NCBI GenBank assembly: GCA_017517845.1
Contig: JAFWXW010000009.1
Span: 1-64,000 of the forward strand
Source: Paludibacteraceae bacterium
GTDB lineage: Bacteria; Bacteroidota; Bacteroidia; Bacteroidales; Paludibacteraceae
Reading direction: 5' to 3'
Length of the DNA: 64,000 bases
This document shows positions 35,927 to 44,724 of the stretch, in pieces. A program made the translations under genes and the position numbers. Under the pieces are notes generated by a model. That model was not told the origin of the DNA. It saw only the letters and a list, made by a program, of their open reading frames with translations, and did not search any database. How positions within the stretch are numbered: the stretch's first letter is position 1; each line of letters opens with the position of its first letter.

Positions 35927-36063
35927 CTACGGGCGTGCCATTGTTTGTTTATATTTATACAGGCGTTATCGCTACGCTCTCGTTCTTTGAAATTACTCGC
36001 TTCGCTCGTGATTTTTCTCACGACTCGGCAAAACTTAAGCAAGCTTAATTTTGCTCTCGCTGC
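35927..36063 (-). repeat. Composite intergenic repeat, copy 4 (inside the rlmN 3' end)
   Basis: On the minus strand AGTTAGGAATTTTTCGAGCAGCGAGAGC leads into AAGCTTGCTTAAGTTTTGCCGAG and ATCACGAGCGAAGCGAGTAA. A further GAGCGTAGCGATAACGCC part follows. The repeat begins upstream of the rlmN stop codon, so it encodes the protein's last residues. Confidence 0.8.
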
Positions 36064-37087
36064 TCGAAAAATTCCTAACTCTTGATAGCATTCCACAAGC
36101 TGCTTCGATGTCTTGACCACGAGAACGACGAATAGTAACACTAAGTCCCTTTTTTGTAAGCCAACCCTGGAATTCTTCAATTTTTTTCATCGGAGTAGGC
36201 ATTAAACCTACGTCTGGAATGGTATGATATGGAATAAGGTTTACATGACAGTTCATTCCGTGAATTAAGCCATGAAGCTGTTTTGCACAAACTTCTGTCT
36301 CGTTTAAGTCATTAAACATTGTATATTCCACAGATAGTTTTCTCTGATGTGACCAATCGTATTTTCTAAGTATAGAGAATACTTGTTGGATAGGGTATGC
36401 TTTTTCTGCTGGAATTAATTCTCTTCTTTCTAGTTCGCCTGCTGCATGAACACTCACTGCTAGGTTACAAGTAGTTCTTTCTAGAAAATCTTGTAATGCA
36501 GGAATTATTCCTACAGTGGAAACAGTAATTCTTTTTGGACTCCAACCATATCCATAATCAGAAGTCATAATTTCTATGGCTTTTAGTACCACTTCTTTGT
36601 TATTAAGTGGTTCCCCCATGCCCATAAACACCACATTGGTTAGTTTTTCTGTGTGGTTAATGCTCTGAACTTGGTTTATAATCTCTGCTGTGGTTAGATT
36701 TCCAGAAAAACCTTGTTTGCCTGTAGCACAGAAAAGACAATTCATTTGACAACCTATCTGCGATGAAATACACAGAGTAGCCCTATCTTTTTCTGGGATA
36801 TAAACAGCTTCTATAAATTTATTATCGTTCCCGACTGGGAAAAGATATTTTTCTGTACCGTCTGATGAAACAGAAATATGTGCAGGTTCTCTAACGCCCA
36901 CCTCATAATCTTCTGAAAGCATTTCACGTGCTTTAATAGAAATATTGGTCATATCCATTATAGATTTGACTTGCTTTTTGTATAACCAATCAGCTATTTG
37001 TTTAGCAGTGAATGCTGGTAGTTTATATGCTAAAACTACTTGTTTTAGTTCATTTAAACTTAAACCTAAAAGTGGATTTTTATTCAT
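36035..37087 (-). CDS. rlmN: 23S rRNA (adenine-2503)/tRNA (adenine-37) methyltransferase RlmN
   Basis: Dual-specificity radical-SAM methyltransferase for A2503 of 23S rRNA and A37 of some tRNAs. The 350-residue protein has CxxxCxxC as CQMNCLFC (about 108-115). GMGEPLNNK (about 155) and RRSRGQDIEAACGML (about 323), which holds the second catalytic cysteine, are also present. Homologues end shortly after the CG motif. Here the final residues (RNFSSSESKIKLA) are encoded by the intergenic repeat, an acquired tail unlikely to affect catalysis. A TATCTTTG element (37100-37093) lies just before the start. gldA is divergent. Confidence 0.93.
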   Translation of the reverse strand: MNKNPLLGLSLNELKQVVLAYKLPAFTAKQIADWLYKKQVKSIMDMTNISIKAREMLSEDYEVGVREPAHISVSSDGTEKYLFPVGNDNKFIEAVYIPEKDRATLCISSQIGCQMNCLFCATGKQGFSGNLTTAEIINQVQSINHTEKLTNVVFMGMGEPLNNKEVVLKAIEIMTSDYGYGWSPKRITVSTVGIIPALQDFLERTTCNLAVSVHAAGELERRELIPAEKAYPIQQVFSILRKYDWSHQRKLSVEYTMFNDLNETEVCAKQLHGLIHGMNCHVNLIPYHTIPDVGLMPTPMKKIEEFQGWLTKKGLSVTIRRSRGQDIEAACGMLSRVRNFSSSESKIKLA

Positions 37088-37092
37088 AGTTG

Positions 37093-37100
37093 CAAAGATA
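37093..37100 (-). promoter_or_regulatory. Probable rlmN -7 element
   Basis: TATCTTTG on the minus strand, 5 bp before the ATG. Transcription would begin at or very near the start codon, so the message may be nearly leaderless. A -33 TTG is not clear. Confidence 0.4.
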
Positions 37101-37156
37101 AAAAATATTATTGAATAATTTATAGACCTATTCTGTCATTTTATCAGTTTATTTTG

Positions 37157-37164
37157 TAAATTTG
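37157..37164 (+). promoter_or_regulatory. Probable -7 element of the gldA-ruvB operon
   Basis: TAAATTTG on the plus strand, 78 bp before the ATG. The leader contains the TTAGGAG array. Confidence 0.45.
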
Positions 37165-37181
37165 TACTCGGTTGTTAATAG

Positions 37182-37209
37182 TTAGGAGTTAGGAGTTAGG
37201 AGTTAGGAG
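37182..37209. repeat. Tandem TTAGGAG array, four copies, in the gldA leader
   Basis: Four perfect 7-bp units lie between the likely promoter and the start codon. Confidence 0.9.
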
Positions 37210-37242
37210 TTTGCCTACTATAAATAAAATAATAAAATTATC

Positions 37243-37941
37243 ATGAGCCTACAGATACAGTCAATTAATAAAAGTTATGCAGACCAACAGGTGCTTTTTG
37301 ACCTTTCTTTTAATATAAAGAATGGTGAAATAGTTGGCTTTTTGGGTCCTAATGGTGCAGGTAAGTCTTCTCTGATGAAGATAATGACTGGTTATCTTTA
37401 TCCAGACAGTGGACGAGTGTGGATTGATGATGTTTGTGTTCAAGAAAAACGTTTGGAGGCTCAGAAATTGATAGGTTATCTTCCAGAACATAACCCATTA
37501 TATCTAGATTTATATGTGAAAGAATACCTTAATTTCACTGCAAAAATATATGATTTAGGTGCCGAAAGGGCAGATAGAGTGGAAGAAATGATTGAAAAAT
37601 GCGGTCTTACTGCTGAATACAAAAAGAAAATAGGACAACTTTCAAAAGGCTATCGCCAAAGGGTAGGGCTGGCAGCTGCTATGATTCACAATCCACAGGT
37701 TCTTATCCTAGATGAACCAACTACAGGATTAGATCCTAACCAATTAGTAGAAATTAGAGAATTAATAAAAGACTTTGGGCGTGATAGAACTGTGCTTTTT
37801 AGTACACATATTATGCAAGAAGTATCTGCTATATGTGACAGATTTTTGGTGTTGAAAAAAGGTGTTATTGTGGCAGATAGACCAACTAATAAGATAACTT
37901 CAGAAGAATTAGAAGTTTTATTTAGAGAATTAACAAGTTGA
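37243..37941 (+). CDS. GldA-type ABC transporter ATP-binding protein (short)
   Basis: Cytoplasmic ATPase subunit of an ABC exporter. Walker [10 protein letters not shown] (about 35-43), signature LSKGYRQR (about 132-139), Walker [14 protein letters not shown] and the H-loop STHIMQE are intact, so it should hydrolyse ATP. The stretch [20 protein letters not shown] is very like GldA, the gliding-motility/T9SS-associated ATPase. GldA proteins are usually near 300 residues; this one has 232 and lacks the C-terminal extension. The permease subunits (GldF/GldG type) are not adjacent. The TGATG overlap couples it to ruvB. Confidence 0.85.
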   Translation: MSLQIQSINKSYADQQVLFDLSFNIKNGEIVGFLGPNGAGKSSLMKIMTGYLYPDSGRVWIDDVCVQEKRLEAQKLIGYLPEHNPLYLDLYVKEYLNFTAKIYDLGAERADRVEEMIEKCGLTAEYKKKIGQLSKGYRQRVGLAAAMIHNPQVLILDEPTTGLDPNQLVEIRELIKDFGRDRTVLFSTHIMQEVSAICDRFLVLKKGVIVADRPTNKITSEELEVLFRELTS

Positions 37942-38966
37942 TGGTAGAAGATTTTGATATAAGAAAATCCAGAAGCGACAGAGAAAATGATTATGAAAAC
38001 GTGCTTCGACCACTTAGTTTTGATGACTTCAAAGGTCAGTCTGCAGTGGTGGAAAACTTAAGAGTTTTTGTAATGGCTGCTCGTATGCGTGGAGAAGCAT
38101 TGGACCATGTACTGTTACATGGACCTCCAGGATTGGGTAAAACTACACTTTCTAATATTATAGCCAATGAATTAGGCGTAGGGTTTAAGATTACTTCTGG
38201 TCCTGTATTAGATAAACCAGGTGATTTGGCTGGGCTTTTGACTAGTCTAGAACCAAATGATGTCCTTTTTATAGATGAGATTCATAGGTTAAGTCCTATA
38301 GTGGAAGAATATCTTTATTCTGCTATGGAAGACTATCGTATAGATATTATGATAGACAAAGGACCTAGTGCTCGCTCCATTCAGATAGACCTTAATCCAT
38401 TCACTCTTATTGGAGCAACTACTCGTAGTGGCTTATTAACCAGCCCATTAAGAGCACGTTTTGGAATAAATAGTCACTTGGAATATTATGATAATGATGT
38501 ATTGACATCTATTGTGAAACGTTCATCTGCTATTTTGGATACACCTTGTCACGAAGATGCTGCAGTAGAAATAGCTCGCAGAAGTCGCGGAACTCCTCGT
38601 ATTGCTAATGCACTACTTCGCAGAGTAAGAGACTTTGCTCAAGTGAAGGCACAAGGTACTATCACCAAAGAAATAGCATGTTTTGGTTTAGAGGCGTTGA
38701 ATATAGATAAACACGGTTTAGATGAAATAGACAATAAGATTCTCTCTGTGATTATTGATAAATTTTCTGGTGGACCTGTAGGCATATCTACCATTGCTAC
38801 AGCATTGGGTGAAGATGCGGGAACAATAGAAGAAGTTTATGAACCATTTTTAATTAAAGAAGGATTTTTGAAACGTACTCCTCGTGGTAGAGAAGCCACA
38901 GATTTTGCTTATCAACATTTGGGCAGAAGTAGGATAGTAGGTCCTTATGAAAATTCTTTATTTTAG
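37941..38966 (+). CDS. ruvB: Holliday junction branch migration helicase RuvB
   Basis: Hexameric AAA+ motor that drives branch migration with RuvA. The start is ATG 37941, overlapping the upstream TGA. The length, about 341 residues, is normal. Present are [12 protein letters not shown], Walker [10 protein letters not shown] (about 63-71), Walker B FIDEIHRL (about 112-119), sensor [19 protein letters not shown] and the C-terminal winged-helix part RTPRGREAT. The flippase gene follows after 17 bp. Confidence 0.96.
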   Translation: MVEDFDIRKSRSDRENDYENVLRPLSFDDFKGQSAVVENLRVFVMAARMRGEALDHVLLHGPPGLGKTTLSNIIANELGVGFKITSGPVLDKPGDLAGLLTSLEPNDVLFIDEIHRLSPIVEEYLYSAMEDYRIDIMIDKGPSARSIQIDLNPFTLIGATTRSGLLTSPLRARFGINSHLEYYDNDVLTSIVKRSSAILDTPCHEDAAVEIARRSRGTPRIANALLRRVRDFAQVKAQGTITKEIACFGLEALNIDKHGLDEIDNKILSVIIDKFSGGPVGISTIATALGEDAGTIEEVYEPFLIKEGFLKRTPRGREATDFAYQHLGRSRIVGPYENSLF

Positions 38967-38983
38967 ATTGTTGCGATAGTAAT

Positions 38984-40477
38984 ATGGCAAATGAAATGAA
39001 AACACTGGCCAAAGAAACGGCCATATATGGGCTGAGTAGCATTTTAGGAAAATTCCTGAATTGGTGCTTAGTGCCACTTTATACATACGTATTAACATCT
39101 TCTGCAGATTATGGGGTGGTTGCCAACCTTTATGCTTGGACTGCACTTCTACTTGTTATCCTCACATACGGTATGGAAACAGGTCTGTTTAGATTCTTAA
39201 ACAAAGAAGGAAGAGATAATTCTGCAGTTTATCCTACCACTATTATTTGTCTTTTTGTGTCGTCTATGACCTTTGTTGCACTGTGTGCAGGGTCTTTAAA
39301 CGGCATATCCACAGCATTGGGTTATCCAGACCATCAAGAATATGTGATGATGTTAGCAGTGGTAGTGGCTATGGACGCATTTGATAGTATTCCTTTTGCA
39401 TATTTAAGGTATAAGAAAAGACCTATAAAATTTGCTGTACTAAAATTATTTATGATTCTAGTAAATATCGTAATGAATATTTTCTTTTTGGTTATTTGTC
39501 CTAGAATTCATGAATCTAATCCAGATGCTATAGCATGGTTTTATAATCCTAATTATGGTGTGGGCTATGTTTTTGTGGCAAATTTAATTTCTACCACTGC
39601 AGTAACTTTGGCATTGATTCCAGTGGCATTGGAAGAAAAATTAAAATTTGACTTACACCTTCTAGAAGATATGCTTAAATATTCTTTCCCTCTTTTGGCG
39701 TTGGGAGTGGTGGGGATAATGAACCAAACAATTGACAAAATCTTATATCCTTTCTTATTGGAAGATACAGCAGAGGCTACAGCCCAATTAGGTATATATG
39801 GGGCTTGTTTCAAGGTGGCAATGGTTATGATGATGTTTACACAGGCGTTTCGATATGCATACGAACCATTTGTATTTGCCAAAAATAAAGATAAAGATTC
39901 CAAAAATGTTTATGCAGATAGTATGAAATATTATGTTATTTCATCACTTCTAATCTGCTTAGGTATGATTTTCTATCTAGATATAATTAAATTCCTTATC
40001 CATGAAAGTTATTGGTCTGGTTTGGTTATTATACCAGTTGTACTGCTTTCATATCTTTTTCAAGGAGTTTATTTTAATCTTTCATTATGGTACAAATTGA
40101 CAGACAAAACATATTTTGGTGCCATAATGTCTGCCATAGGTTTTGTTATAAATGTGATATTACTAATAGTTTTAGTTCCATTAATGGGATTTATGGGAGC
40201 TGCCCTGGCATCATTGGCTGCTTATACTGTGATGATGATAGTCTCATATTTCTTAGGAAATAAATATTTCCCTATAGATTATCCATTATTAAGTATGGCA
40301 AAATATTTATTAATAGCAGCAGTGCTAGTAGGTATCTCATATTTGGTAGTAACCCCATGGGCATGGTTAAATTATTTAATTAGAACAATATTATTAGGTA
40401 TATATCTAGTTTATACTGTTAAAACAGATTTTTCATTAGTAAATTTACCAATAATCGGAAAATATTTTAAGAAATGA
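38984..40477 (+). CDS. Polysaccharide flippase (MOP superfamily)
   Basis: The 497-residue inner-membrane protein has about 12-14 hydrophobic segments and the polysaccharide-export opening KETAIYGLSSILGKFLNWCLVPLYTYVL. Expected to flip a lipid-linked sugar unit across the inner membrane; the actual sugar is unknown and no glycosyltransferase cluster surrounds it. Placement directly after ruvB is common in Bacteroidales. It overlaps the following DJ-1 gene by 4 bp (ATGA), so all four genes from 37243 seem to form one operon. Confidence 0.85.
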   Translation: MANEMKTLAKETAIYGLSSILGKFLNWCLVPLYTYVLTSSADYGVVANLYAWTALLLVILTYGMETGLFRFLNKEGRDNSAVYPTTIICLFVSSMTFVALCAGSLNGISTALGYPDHQEYVMMLAVVVAMDAFDSIPFAYLRYKKRPIKFAVLKLFMILVNIVMNIFFLVICPRIHESNPDAIAWFYNPNYGVGYVFVANLISTTAVTLALIPVALEEKLKFDLHLLEDMLKYSFPLLALGVVGIMNQTIDKILYPFLLEDTAEATAQLGIYGACFKVAMVMMMFTQAFRYAYEPFVFAKNKDKDSKNVYADSMKYYVISSLLICLGMIFYLDIIKFLIHESYWSGLVIIPVVLLSYLFQGVYFNLSLWYKLTDKTYFGAIMSAIGFVINVILLIVLVPLMGFMGAALASLAAYTVMMIVSYFLGNKYFPIDYPLLSMAKYLLIAAVLVGISYLVVTPWAWLNYLIRTILLGIYLVYTVKTDFSLVNLPIIGKYFKK

Positions 40478-41016
40478 CACATTATGTATTTTTAGCTAAC
40501 GGCTTTGAAGATTTAGAAGCACTTAGTGTTATAGATATTATGCGTAGAGCAGGTCTGGAAGTGGTAACAGTTTCTATAAATGAAACTAATATAGTTACTT
40601 CTGCTCACAATGTTCCTATGCAAGCAGATATTTTACTTTCTGATGTGGATTTTACCACAAACGGATACTTAATTCTTCCAGGAGGTATGCCAGGAACAAC
40701 AAATCTTTGGGATTGCGAACTTCTTCGTGACAATGTTAAGGCACATGCAGAGGCTGGACTTCCTGTTGCTGCTATTTGTGCAGCACCTCTTATTTTGGGT
40801 CGTTTGGGAATATTAGAAGGTAAAGATGCCACTTGTTATCCTGGATTTGAAGCAGAACTAAAAGGAGCAAACTGCACTGCCGCAGGCGTGGTGAAATCGG
40901 GTAATGTAATTACAGGCAAAGGTCCTGGTAAGTCTCCAGAATTTGCTTTCGCAATAGTAGCTTCTCTTTTGGGTGAGACAAAAGCCAATGAAATTTCATC
41001 TGCTATGCAATATTAA
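40474..41016 (+). CDS. DJ-1/PfpI family protein (ThiJ-like)
   Basis: The 180-residue cytoplasmic protein of the DJ-1/ThiJ group begins THYVFLANGFEDLEALSVIDIMRRAG. The nucleophile-elbow cysteine is in AAICAAPLIL (about residue 105) and the upstream acidic partner is in the NGFEDLEA region. Members act as glyoxalase/deglycase-like or stress-protection enzymes; annotation as thiazole biosynthesis enzyme is a historic misname. Substrate not determinable. It overlaps the flippase gene by ATGA. Confidence 0.85.
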   Translation: MTHYVFLANGFEDLEALSVIDIMRRAGLEVVTVSINETNIVTSAHNVPMQADILLSDVDFTTNGYLILPGGMPGTTNLWDCELLRDNVKAHAEAGLPVAAICAAPLILGRLGILEGKDATCYPGFEAELKGANCTAAGVVKSGNVITGKGPGKSPEFAFAIVASLLGETKANEISSAMQY

Positions 41017-41028
41017 AAATTAAAGATT

Positions 41029-41472
41029 ATGACACGTCAAGAAGCAATAGATAAAGCAGTAAAATATTTTGAAGAAGGGTATGCTTGTTCTCAGTCTGTA
41101 CTTTTAGCATTTGCTGAGGAACTAAAACTAGACCCTAGAGTTGCTAAACTTATTTCTGGCACATTTGGTGGCGGTATGGGTAGATTGCGTAACAAATGTG
41201 GTGCCCTTACAGGTTCTTTTATGGTGCTTGGTATGGCACAGGGTTATGATGACCCCAAAGATATGGAAACCAAAATGGATGTATATAAAAAGGTGCGTGA
41301 ACTAAATAGAAAGTTGGAAGAAGAATACGGCACTAGTAACTGTAATGAACTTCTAATTAAATATTCAAAACCAGAACATGTGCAGGCACGTTCACACCAC
41401 AAAGACATCTGTTGGCGTCTTGTAGCCTCTGCAGCCGGCAACGTCTGGGATATACTATACGCAGAGAAGTAA
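41029..41472 (+). CDS. C_GCAxxG_C_C family redox protein
   Basis: The 147-residue protein belongs to the C_GCAxxG_C_C family, with cysteines at YACSQSV, KCGALTGSF (the GCAxxG-like core, here CGALTG), GTSNCNEL and KDICWRL. The spacing suggests a redox or metal-binding role; family members are often near redox enzymes but have no fixed function. It is the last gene of the ruvB operon, 12 bp after the DJ-1 gene. Confidence 0.85.
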   Translation: MTRQEAIDKAVKYFEEGYACSQSVLLAFAEELKLDPRVAKLISGTFGGGMGRLRNKCGALTGSFMVLGMAQGYDDPKDMETKMDVYKKVRELNRKLEEEYGTSNCNELLIKYSKPEHVQARSHHKDICWRLVASAAGNVWDILYAEK

Positions 41473-41520
41473 TTTTATTTCTTTATACCAATAAAATACG
41501 ATTAAAGCGATTCATTTAGC

Positions 41521-41667
41521 AAAAATTTTCCTTTGTCGTATGATTTTTCAACATTTTGTAGTATATTTGCGACCCTAATGATCAGACCTCCTTGTGAGTT
41601 AGGACCATTAGCTATCGAGATAGAACTGTTTGATTTAATTAAGTCAAGCAGTTCTATTTTTATTACT
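41521..41667 (+). ncRNA. Small-RNA-like unit, copy A (promoter, stem-loop, terminator)
   Basis: A conserved upstream block with TATATTTG (41562-41569) precedes an approximately 90-base transcript candidate. CTAATG pairs with CATTAG around AGACCTCCTTGTGAGTTAGG. The terminator hairpin ATAGAACTGTTTGA pairs with TCAAGCAGTTCTAT (41620-41657), followed by TTTTATT. Copy B at 44945-45085 keeps the upstream block almost base for base and changes the stems in a compensated way. It has no ORF. Confidence 0.7.
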
Positions 41668-41753
41668 TCAAATGAATATGGTTTGTTATGGAACCGCAAT
41701 TAATTATTTGAATATCTTTTGAATATTTTTGTATGAATTACTTCCATCTTTTA

Positions 41754-41784
41754 TTGTCAAATTTTAAAATAAATACTAAATTTG
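41754..41784 (+). promoter_or_regulatory. Promoter of the 42-kb secreted-protein operon
   Basis: TTG at 41754-41756, a 20-bp spacer and TAAATTTG at 41777-41784. It gives a leader of about 380 bases. A hairpin ACCTAC-ATTTTA-GTAGGT (41804-41821) lies near the expected 5' end. Confidence 0.6.
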
Positions 41785-41843
41785 TGGAGAAATAAAGCTG
41801 AACCTACATTTTAGTAGGTACAAATTTTATAAGACATATTAAA

Positions 41844-42121
41844 AAGCGTTTACTACGCTTGTTTTGACGGTTAGAAATCGTAGGAAAATTTCAAATTATT
41901 TGTCAAAAACAAGACAACGTAAATGCTCCGTAGATTTGTATTTACATCTCTACACATTATCCTATATAGTGATACTGCGTGCAGTGTCCGCTATATGAAT
42001 GGTATAATTGTGTGTTATGTTTACATATCGGCGTGGAGCTTTGGCGTTGTTCGTTTCAGACAAATAGGGCAATTCCTACAGCCTCTAACCGTGAAGCGAG
42101 CAAAAGTGCATAGCTTCACGC
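41844..42121 (+). ncRNA. Large structured leader RNA upstream of the 42-kb operon (third leader of this plan)
   Basis: A short hairpin AAGCG/CGCTT (41844-41860) precedes nested pairings. ACGGTTAG (41867) pairs with CTAACCGT (42085); GTAGGAA (41880) with TTCCTAC (42073); ATTTGTC (41898) with GACAAAT (42059); and ACAACG (41914) with CGTTGT (42045). Local hairpins lie inside (GTAAAT/ATTTAC at 41919-41945; ATATAG/CTATAT at 41964-41996). It ends in a hairpin GTGAAGC/GCTTCAC with T7. The plan matches the LRR leaders, but the sequence differs. Confidence 0.65.
41971..41989. repeat. Palindrome GATACTGC-GT-GCAGTGTC, copy 2
   Basis: Variant of the 20-bp palindrome found at 23635, 44790 and 61846, with one arm slightly altered. 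It forms the tip of a hairpin within the leader RNA. Confidence 0.75.
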
Positions 42122-42127
42122 TTTTTT
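42092..42127 (+). terminator. Hairpin plus T-run inside the leader (attenuator candidate)
   Basis: GTGAAGC pairs with GCTTCAC; GC and seven T residues follow, 45 bp before the coding start. It looks like an intrinsic terminator that could end the leader as a separate RNA or act as an attenuator. Confidence 0.65.
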
Positions 42128-42171
42128 TATGTCTACACATTAAGGATATATTAACCAATTAAATAAAGTTT

Positions 42172-42678
42172 ATGAGAAAAAGTTACAAGTATTTATTATT
42201 TATTTTAACCTCTCTAGGTATAACAATGACTTGTTATGCAGAGGAAGCAATGAATGTAATGAGTAAGGAAAATACAATTTCTTCTACTCAATTTGAGAAA
42301 TTAAAGAATATCACATTTAGTGAAACTCAAGTCCTAATTAATCTTACCGATGGCAGTGTTATTAAACACGATTTCTCCAAATTTGATAATGTTATTTTCG
42401 GTGAATATATTCCATTTGTAGGAATAGATGAAATATCCTCTGAAAATACACAATTTAATGTGTATCTGTCAGATGATAAATTACTTACGGTATCAAGTTC
42501 TTCTATTATTAAATCACTTCATTTAGTAGATTTATCTGGTAAAACTATTAATATTAATCTTTCTGGAAGTGAATCTAATAATATTAAAGTGTCTGTAGAG
42601 TCTTTAACATCTGTCTTATATGTAGTGTTAGCTCAAACAGAAAAAGGAGTTCAATATGGTAAAATATTAATCAAATAA
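42172..42678 (+). CDS. Small secreted protein with T9SS-type C-terminal domain
   Basis: The 168-residue product has a signal peptide (YKYLLFILTSLGITMTCYA). A DG...F module (LINLTDGSVIKHDFSKFDNVIFG) lies at about 60-83. The C-terminal region of about 75 residues resembles a T9SS type A sorting domain (FNVYLSDDKLLTVSSS...LVDLSGKTI...LYVVLAQTEKGVQYGKILIK). Like the 5449-5916 product it has very little cargo. It is the first gene after the third structured leader and 12 bp before the VWA/B-repeat gene, so they are probably co-transcribed. Role unknown. Confidence 0.65.
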   Translation: MRKSYKYLLFILTSLGITMTCYAEEAMNVMSKENTISSTQFEKLKNITFSETQVLINLTDGSVIKHDFSKFDNVIFGEYIPFVGIDEISSENTQFNVYLSDDKLLTVSSSSIIKSLHLVDLSGKTININLSGSESNNIKVSVESLTSVLYVVLAQTEKGVQYGKILIK

Positions 42679-42690
42679 AATCTATACATT

Positions 42691-44592
42691 ATGAAAAAGT
42701 TCTTTTTAACAACAATGGTGCTCCTACTTTCATTAGGAGCCATGGCACAAAACACAGCAGACCGCACACTACAACTTTATTATGGTGGTGAAATTATTTA
42801 TTCTCGTGCTATATCTTTACTTGATAGTTTAAATTTTAAAATAAAAACAAATTTAGATAAAGACGAAGATGGGAGTGAAAGTATTACCGATGGCGAAGAC
42901 CCTATTTATATAGGTGTTATTGGTTTTCACCAAATTGTAAATCAATTTGCTATCTCTAATGATTTAGAAAAGGCAAAGTCTTTTATACGTTCACAAAACA
43001 ATGATAAAGACTTTACGGCATTTGCTTATTCTGTCTCAAAAGGTAACAGCATGTTTGATGCTCCTGATTTACCTGAGTTTGATAAGATTTTTATGTTAAA
43101 CTTCTCTGATGGTACTGATAATTATTCTAATATGAAATGGGGGGAAGAAGGTCGTATGGTTCCTTCACCAGCTGTATATGATACTGCGAAGTTTGACATT
43201 TCAAAGAGAGAAAATCTAAATTCTTATGCTTTAGGTTTTGGTGATGATCAAGGATTTAAGGTTCAAATGCAGAAATTGGTTATGGGTAGCGGCGATTATT
43301 ATAATGCACAATCTTCTTCTGACTTACAAGGAACATTTAATGAAATTGCTGAATCTATTATTGCATCTGCCAAAAATGTATTATTAAAAACTAATCCAGG
43401 TTACTTTACAGAAGAATATGGTAAATATTTTCGTTTAAGATTTGATGCCAATGGAATTAAAGATAGTATAGATACAAAAATGATAGGTAATCCAACTGAT
43501 GGGTTTACTTTGAAAATAATTAAAGGCTACAATAATTATGCTAATTTTGACAATCCTGTTCAAGGAGTTGTAAATGAAGAGTCTGGAAAGGTAGAACTAC
43601 CTCTAAATAATTTAAAATTTATTGTTGATGGAGAAGAACTACAATTTGATTTTGATATTCTTTTCTCTTTGGATAATGAATTGTGGTATGAAGACGTAGA
43701 AGAAGCATCAAAGGCAGAATCTATTAGTAAACGTATAGCAGTGGTGCTTGTATTAGACTGTTCTACCTCTATGGGTGAAGCATTTGAACCTATGAAAGAA
43801 GCTGCAATTGATTTTATCGAAACTCTTGAAAATATGGATCCTAATGCTGAAATTGGAACAATACGCATTAAATTTGATGCAAACGGAGGAGAAGGAACCA
43901 TGCCTTCTGTTACTTTTGAACAAAATACATACCAATACATCCCAAATAATACATTTACTCATAGCACCCTTGTATTTAAAGGCTGGAATACTAAAGCAGA
44001 CGGCAGTGGAGATTCCTATACAAATGGTCAATATTTCTACGCAAACCAAAACATGACACTTTATGCTCAATGGGAAGAAGGTTACGAATATGTCGATTTG
44101 GGACTTTCTGTAAAATGGGCAACAATGAATGTAGGTGCAACCTCACCAGAAGATTATGGTGATTATTTTGCTTGGGGAGAAACTTCACCTAAGTCTAGTT
44201 ATAATAGTTCTAACTATTATTATTCAAGTAATCCTGCCACATTACCACTAAATAAGGATGCAGCAAACGTAAACTGGGGAGGAGATTGGCGCATGCCTAC
44301 TAAAGCAGAACAAGATGAACTTCGTACAAAATGTACTTGGACATGGACTACACTTAATGGTGTTAAAGGATGTAAGGTAACTAGCAAACAAAATGGGAAA
44401 TCGATATTCATTCCTGCAGCAGGATACAAAGATTATTCTAGCACAACAGATGCAGGAGTATATGGAGACTATTGGAGTAGTTCTCGTTATAGTAATAATA
44501 GTTCGCATCTTTTTAATTTCAACAACTCAGGACCAGGTGAAAAAAATTTTTCACGTTATCGTGGGTTATCTGTACGTGCAGTTTTACCATAG
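42691..44592 (+). CDS. Secreted VWA / B-repeat / FISUMP protein with rearranged VWA domain
   Basis: The 633-residue product has a signal peptide (MKKFFLTTMVLLLSLGAMAQ) and a short DG-like module (LQLYYGGEIIYSRAISLLDSLNF). Residues about 72-235 look like the later part of a von Willebrand A domain (IGVIGFHQ, KIFMLNFSDGTDNYS, ALGFGDDQG) without its first strand. About residues 346-390 carry the missing start, VVLVLDCSTSMGE with the MIDAS DxSxS, but then stop. One InlB-type B-repeat (about 391-461) and a FISUMP domain (about 464-633) follow. The FISUMP part resembles the first gene of the window. Metal-dependent ligand binding would need both VWA halves. Terminator at 44618-44660. Confidence 0.75.
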   Translation: MKKFFLTTMVLLLSLGAMAQNTADRTLQLYYGGEIIYSRAISLLDSLNFKIKTNLDKDEDGSESITDGEDPIYIGVIGFHQIVNQFAISNDLEKAKSFIRSQNNDKDFTAFAYSVSKGNSMFDAPDLPEFDKIFMLNFSDGTDNYSNMKWGEEGRMVPSPAVYDTAKFDISKRENLNSYALGFGDDQGFKVQMQKLVMGSGDYYNAQSSSDLQGTFNEIAESIIASAKNVLLKTNPGYFTEEYGKYFRLRFDANGIKDSIDTKMIGNPTDGFTLKIIKGYNNYANFDNPVQGVVNEESGKVELPLNNLKFIVDGEELQFDFDILFSLDNELWYEDVEEASKAESISKRIAVVLVLDCSTSMGEAFEPMKEAAIDFIETLENMDPNAEIGTIRIKFDANGGEGTMPSVTFEQNTYQYIPNNTFTHSTLVFKGWNTKADGSGDSYTNGQYFYANQNMTLYAQWEEGYEYVDLGLSVKWATMNVGATSPEDYGDYFAWGETSPKSSYNSSNYYYSSNPATLPLNKDAANVNWGGDWRMPTKAEQDELRTKCTWTWTTLNGVKGCKVTSKQNGKSIFIPAAGYKDYSSTTDAGVYGDYWSSSRYSNNSSHLFNFNNSGPGEKNFSRYRGLSVRAVLP

Positions 44593-44617
44593 TTGATAAA
44601 ATACCATATTTATAAAA

Positions 44618-44660
44618 ATAGAACTGTTTGATTCAACAAAATCAAGCAGTTCTATTTTTA
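44618..44660 (+). terminator. Terminator after the VWA gene (same hairpin family as the small RNAs)
   Basis: ATAGAACTGTTTGATT pairs with AATCAAGCAGTTCTAT, followed by TTTTTATTACCTCAAATGA, which is shared with the terminators at 41620-41667 and 45045-45095. Confidence 0.85.
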
Positions 44661-44724
44661 TTACCTCAAATGAGGCAGGATGGACAAAAAGTAGGATGAA
44701 ATCCTTGTAATAAATTGATTTTCA

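Noticed and set aside
38984..40477. The flippase as part of an O-antigen or capsule cluster
   Set aside because: Neighbours are ruvB and housekeeping genes, with no glycosyltransferases.
41923..42162. 79-codon ORF in the leader of the 42-kb operon
   Set aside because: It covers most of the leader pairings and the terminator hairpin, has no plausible signal or domain, and its end is set by the hairpin region; read as RNA structure, not coding.
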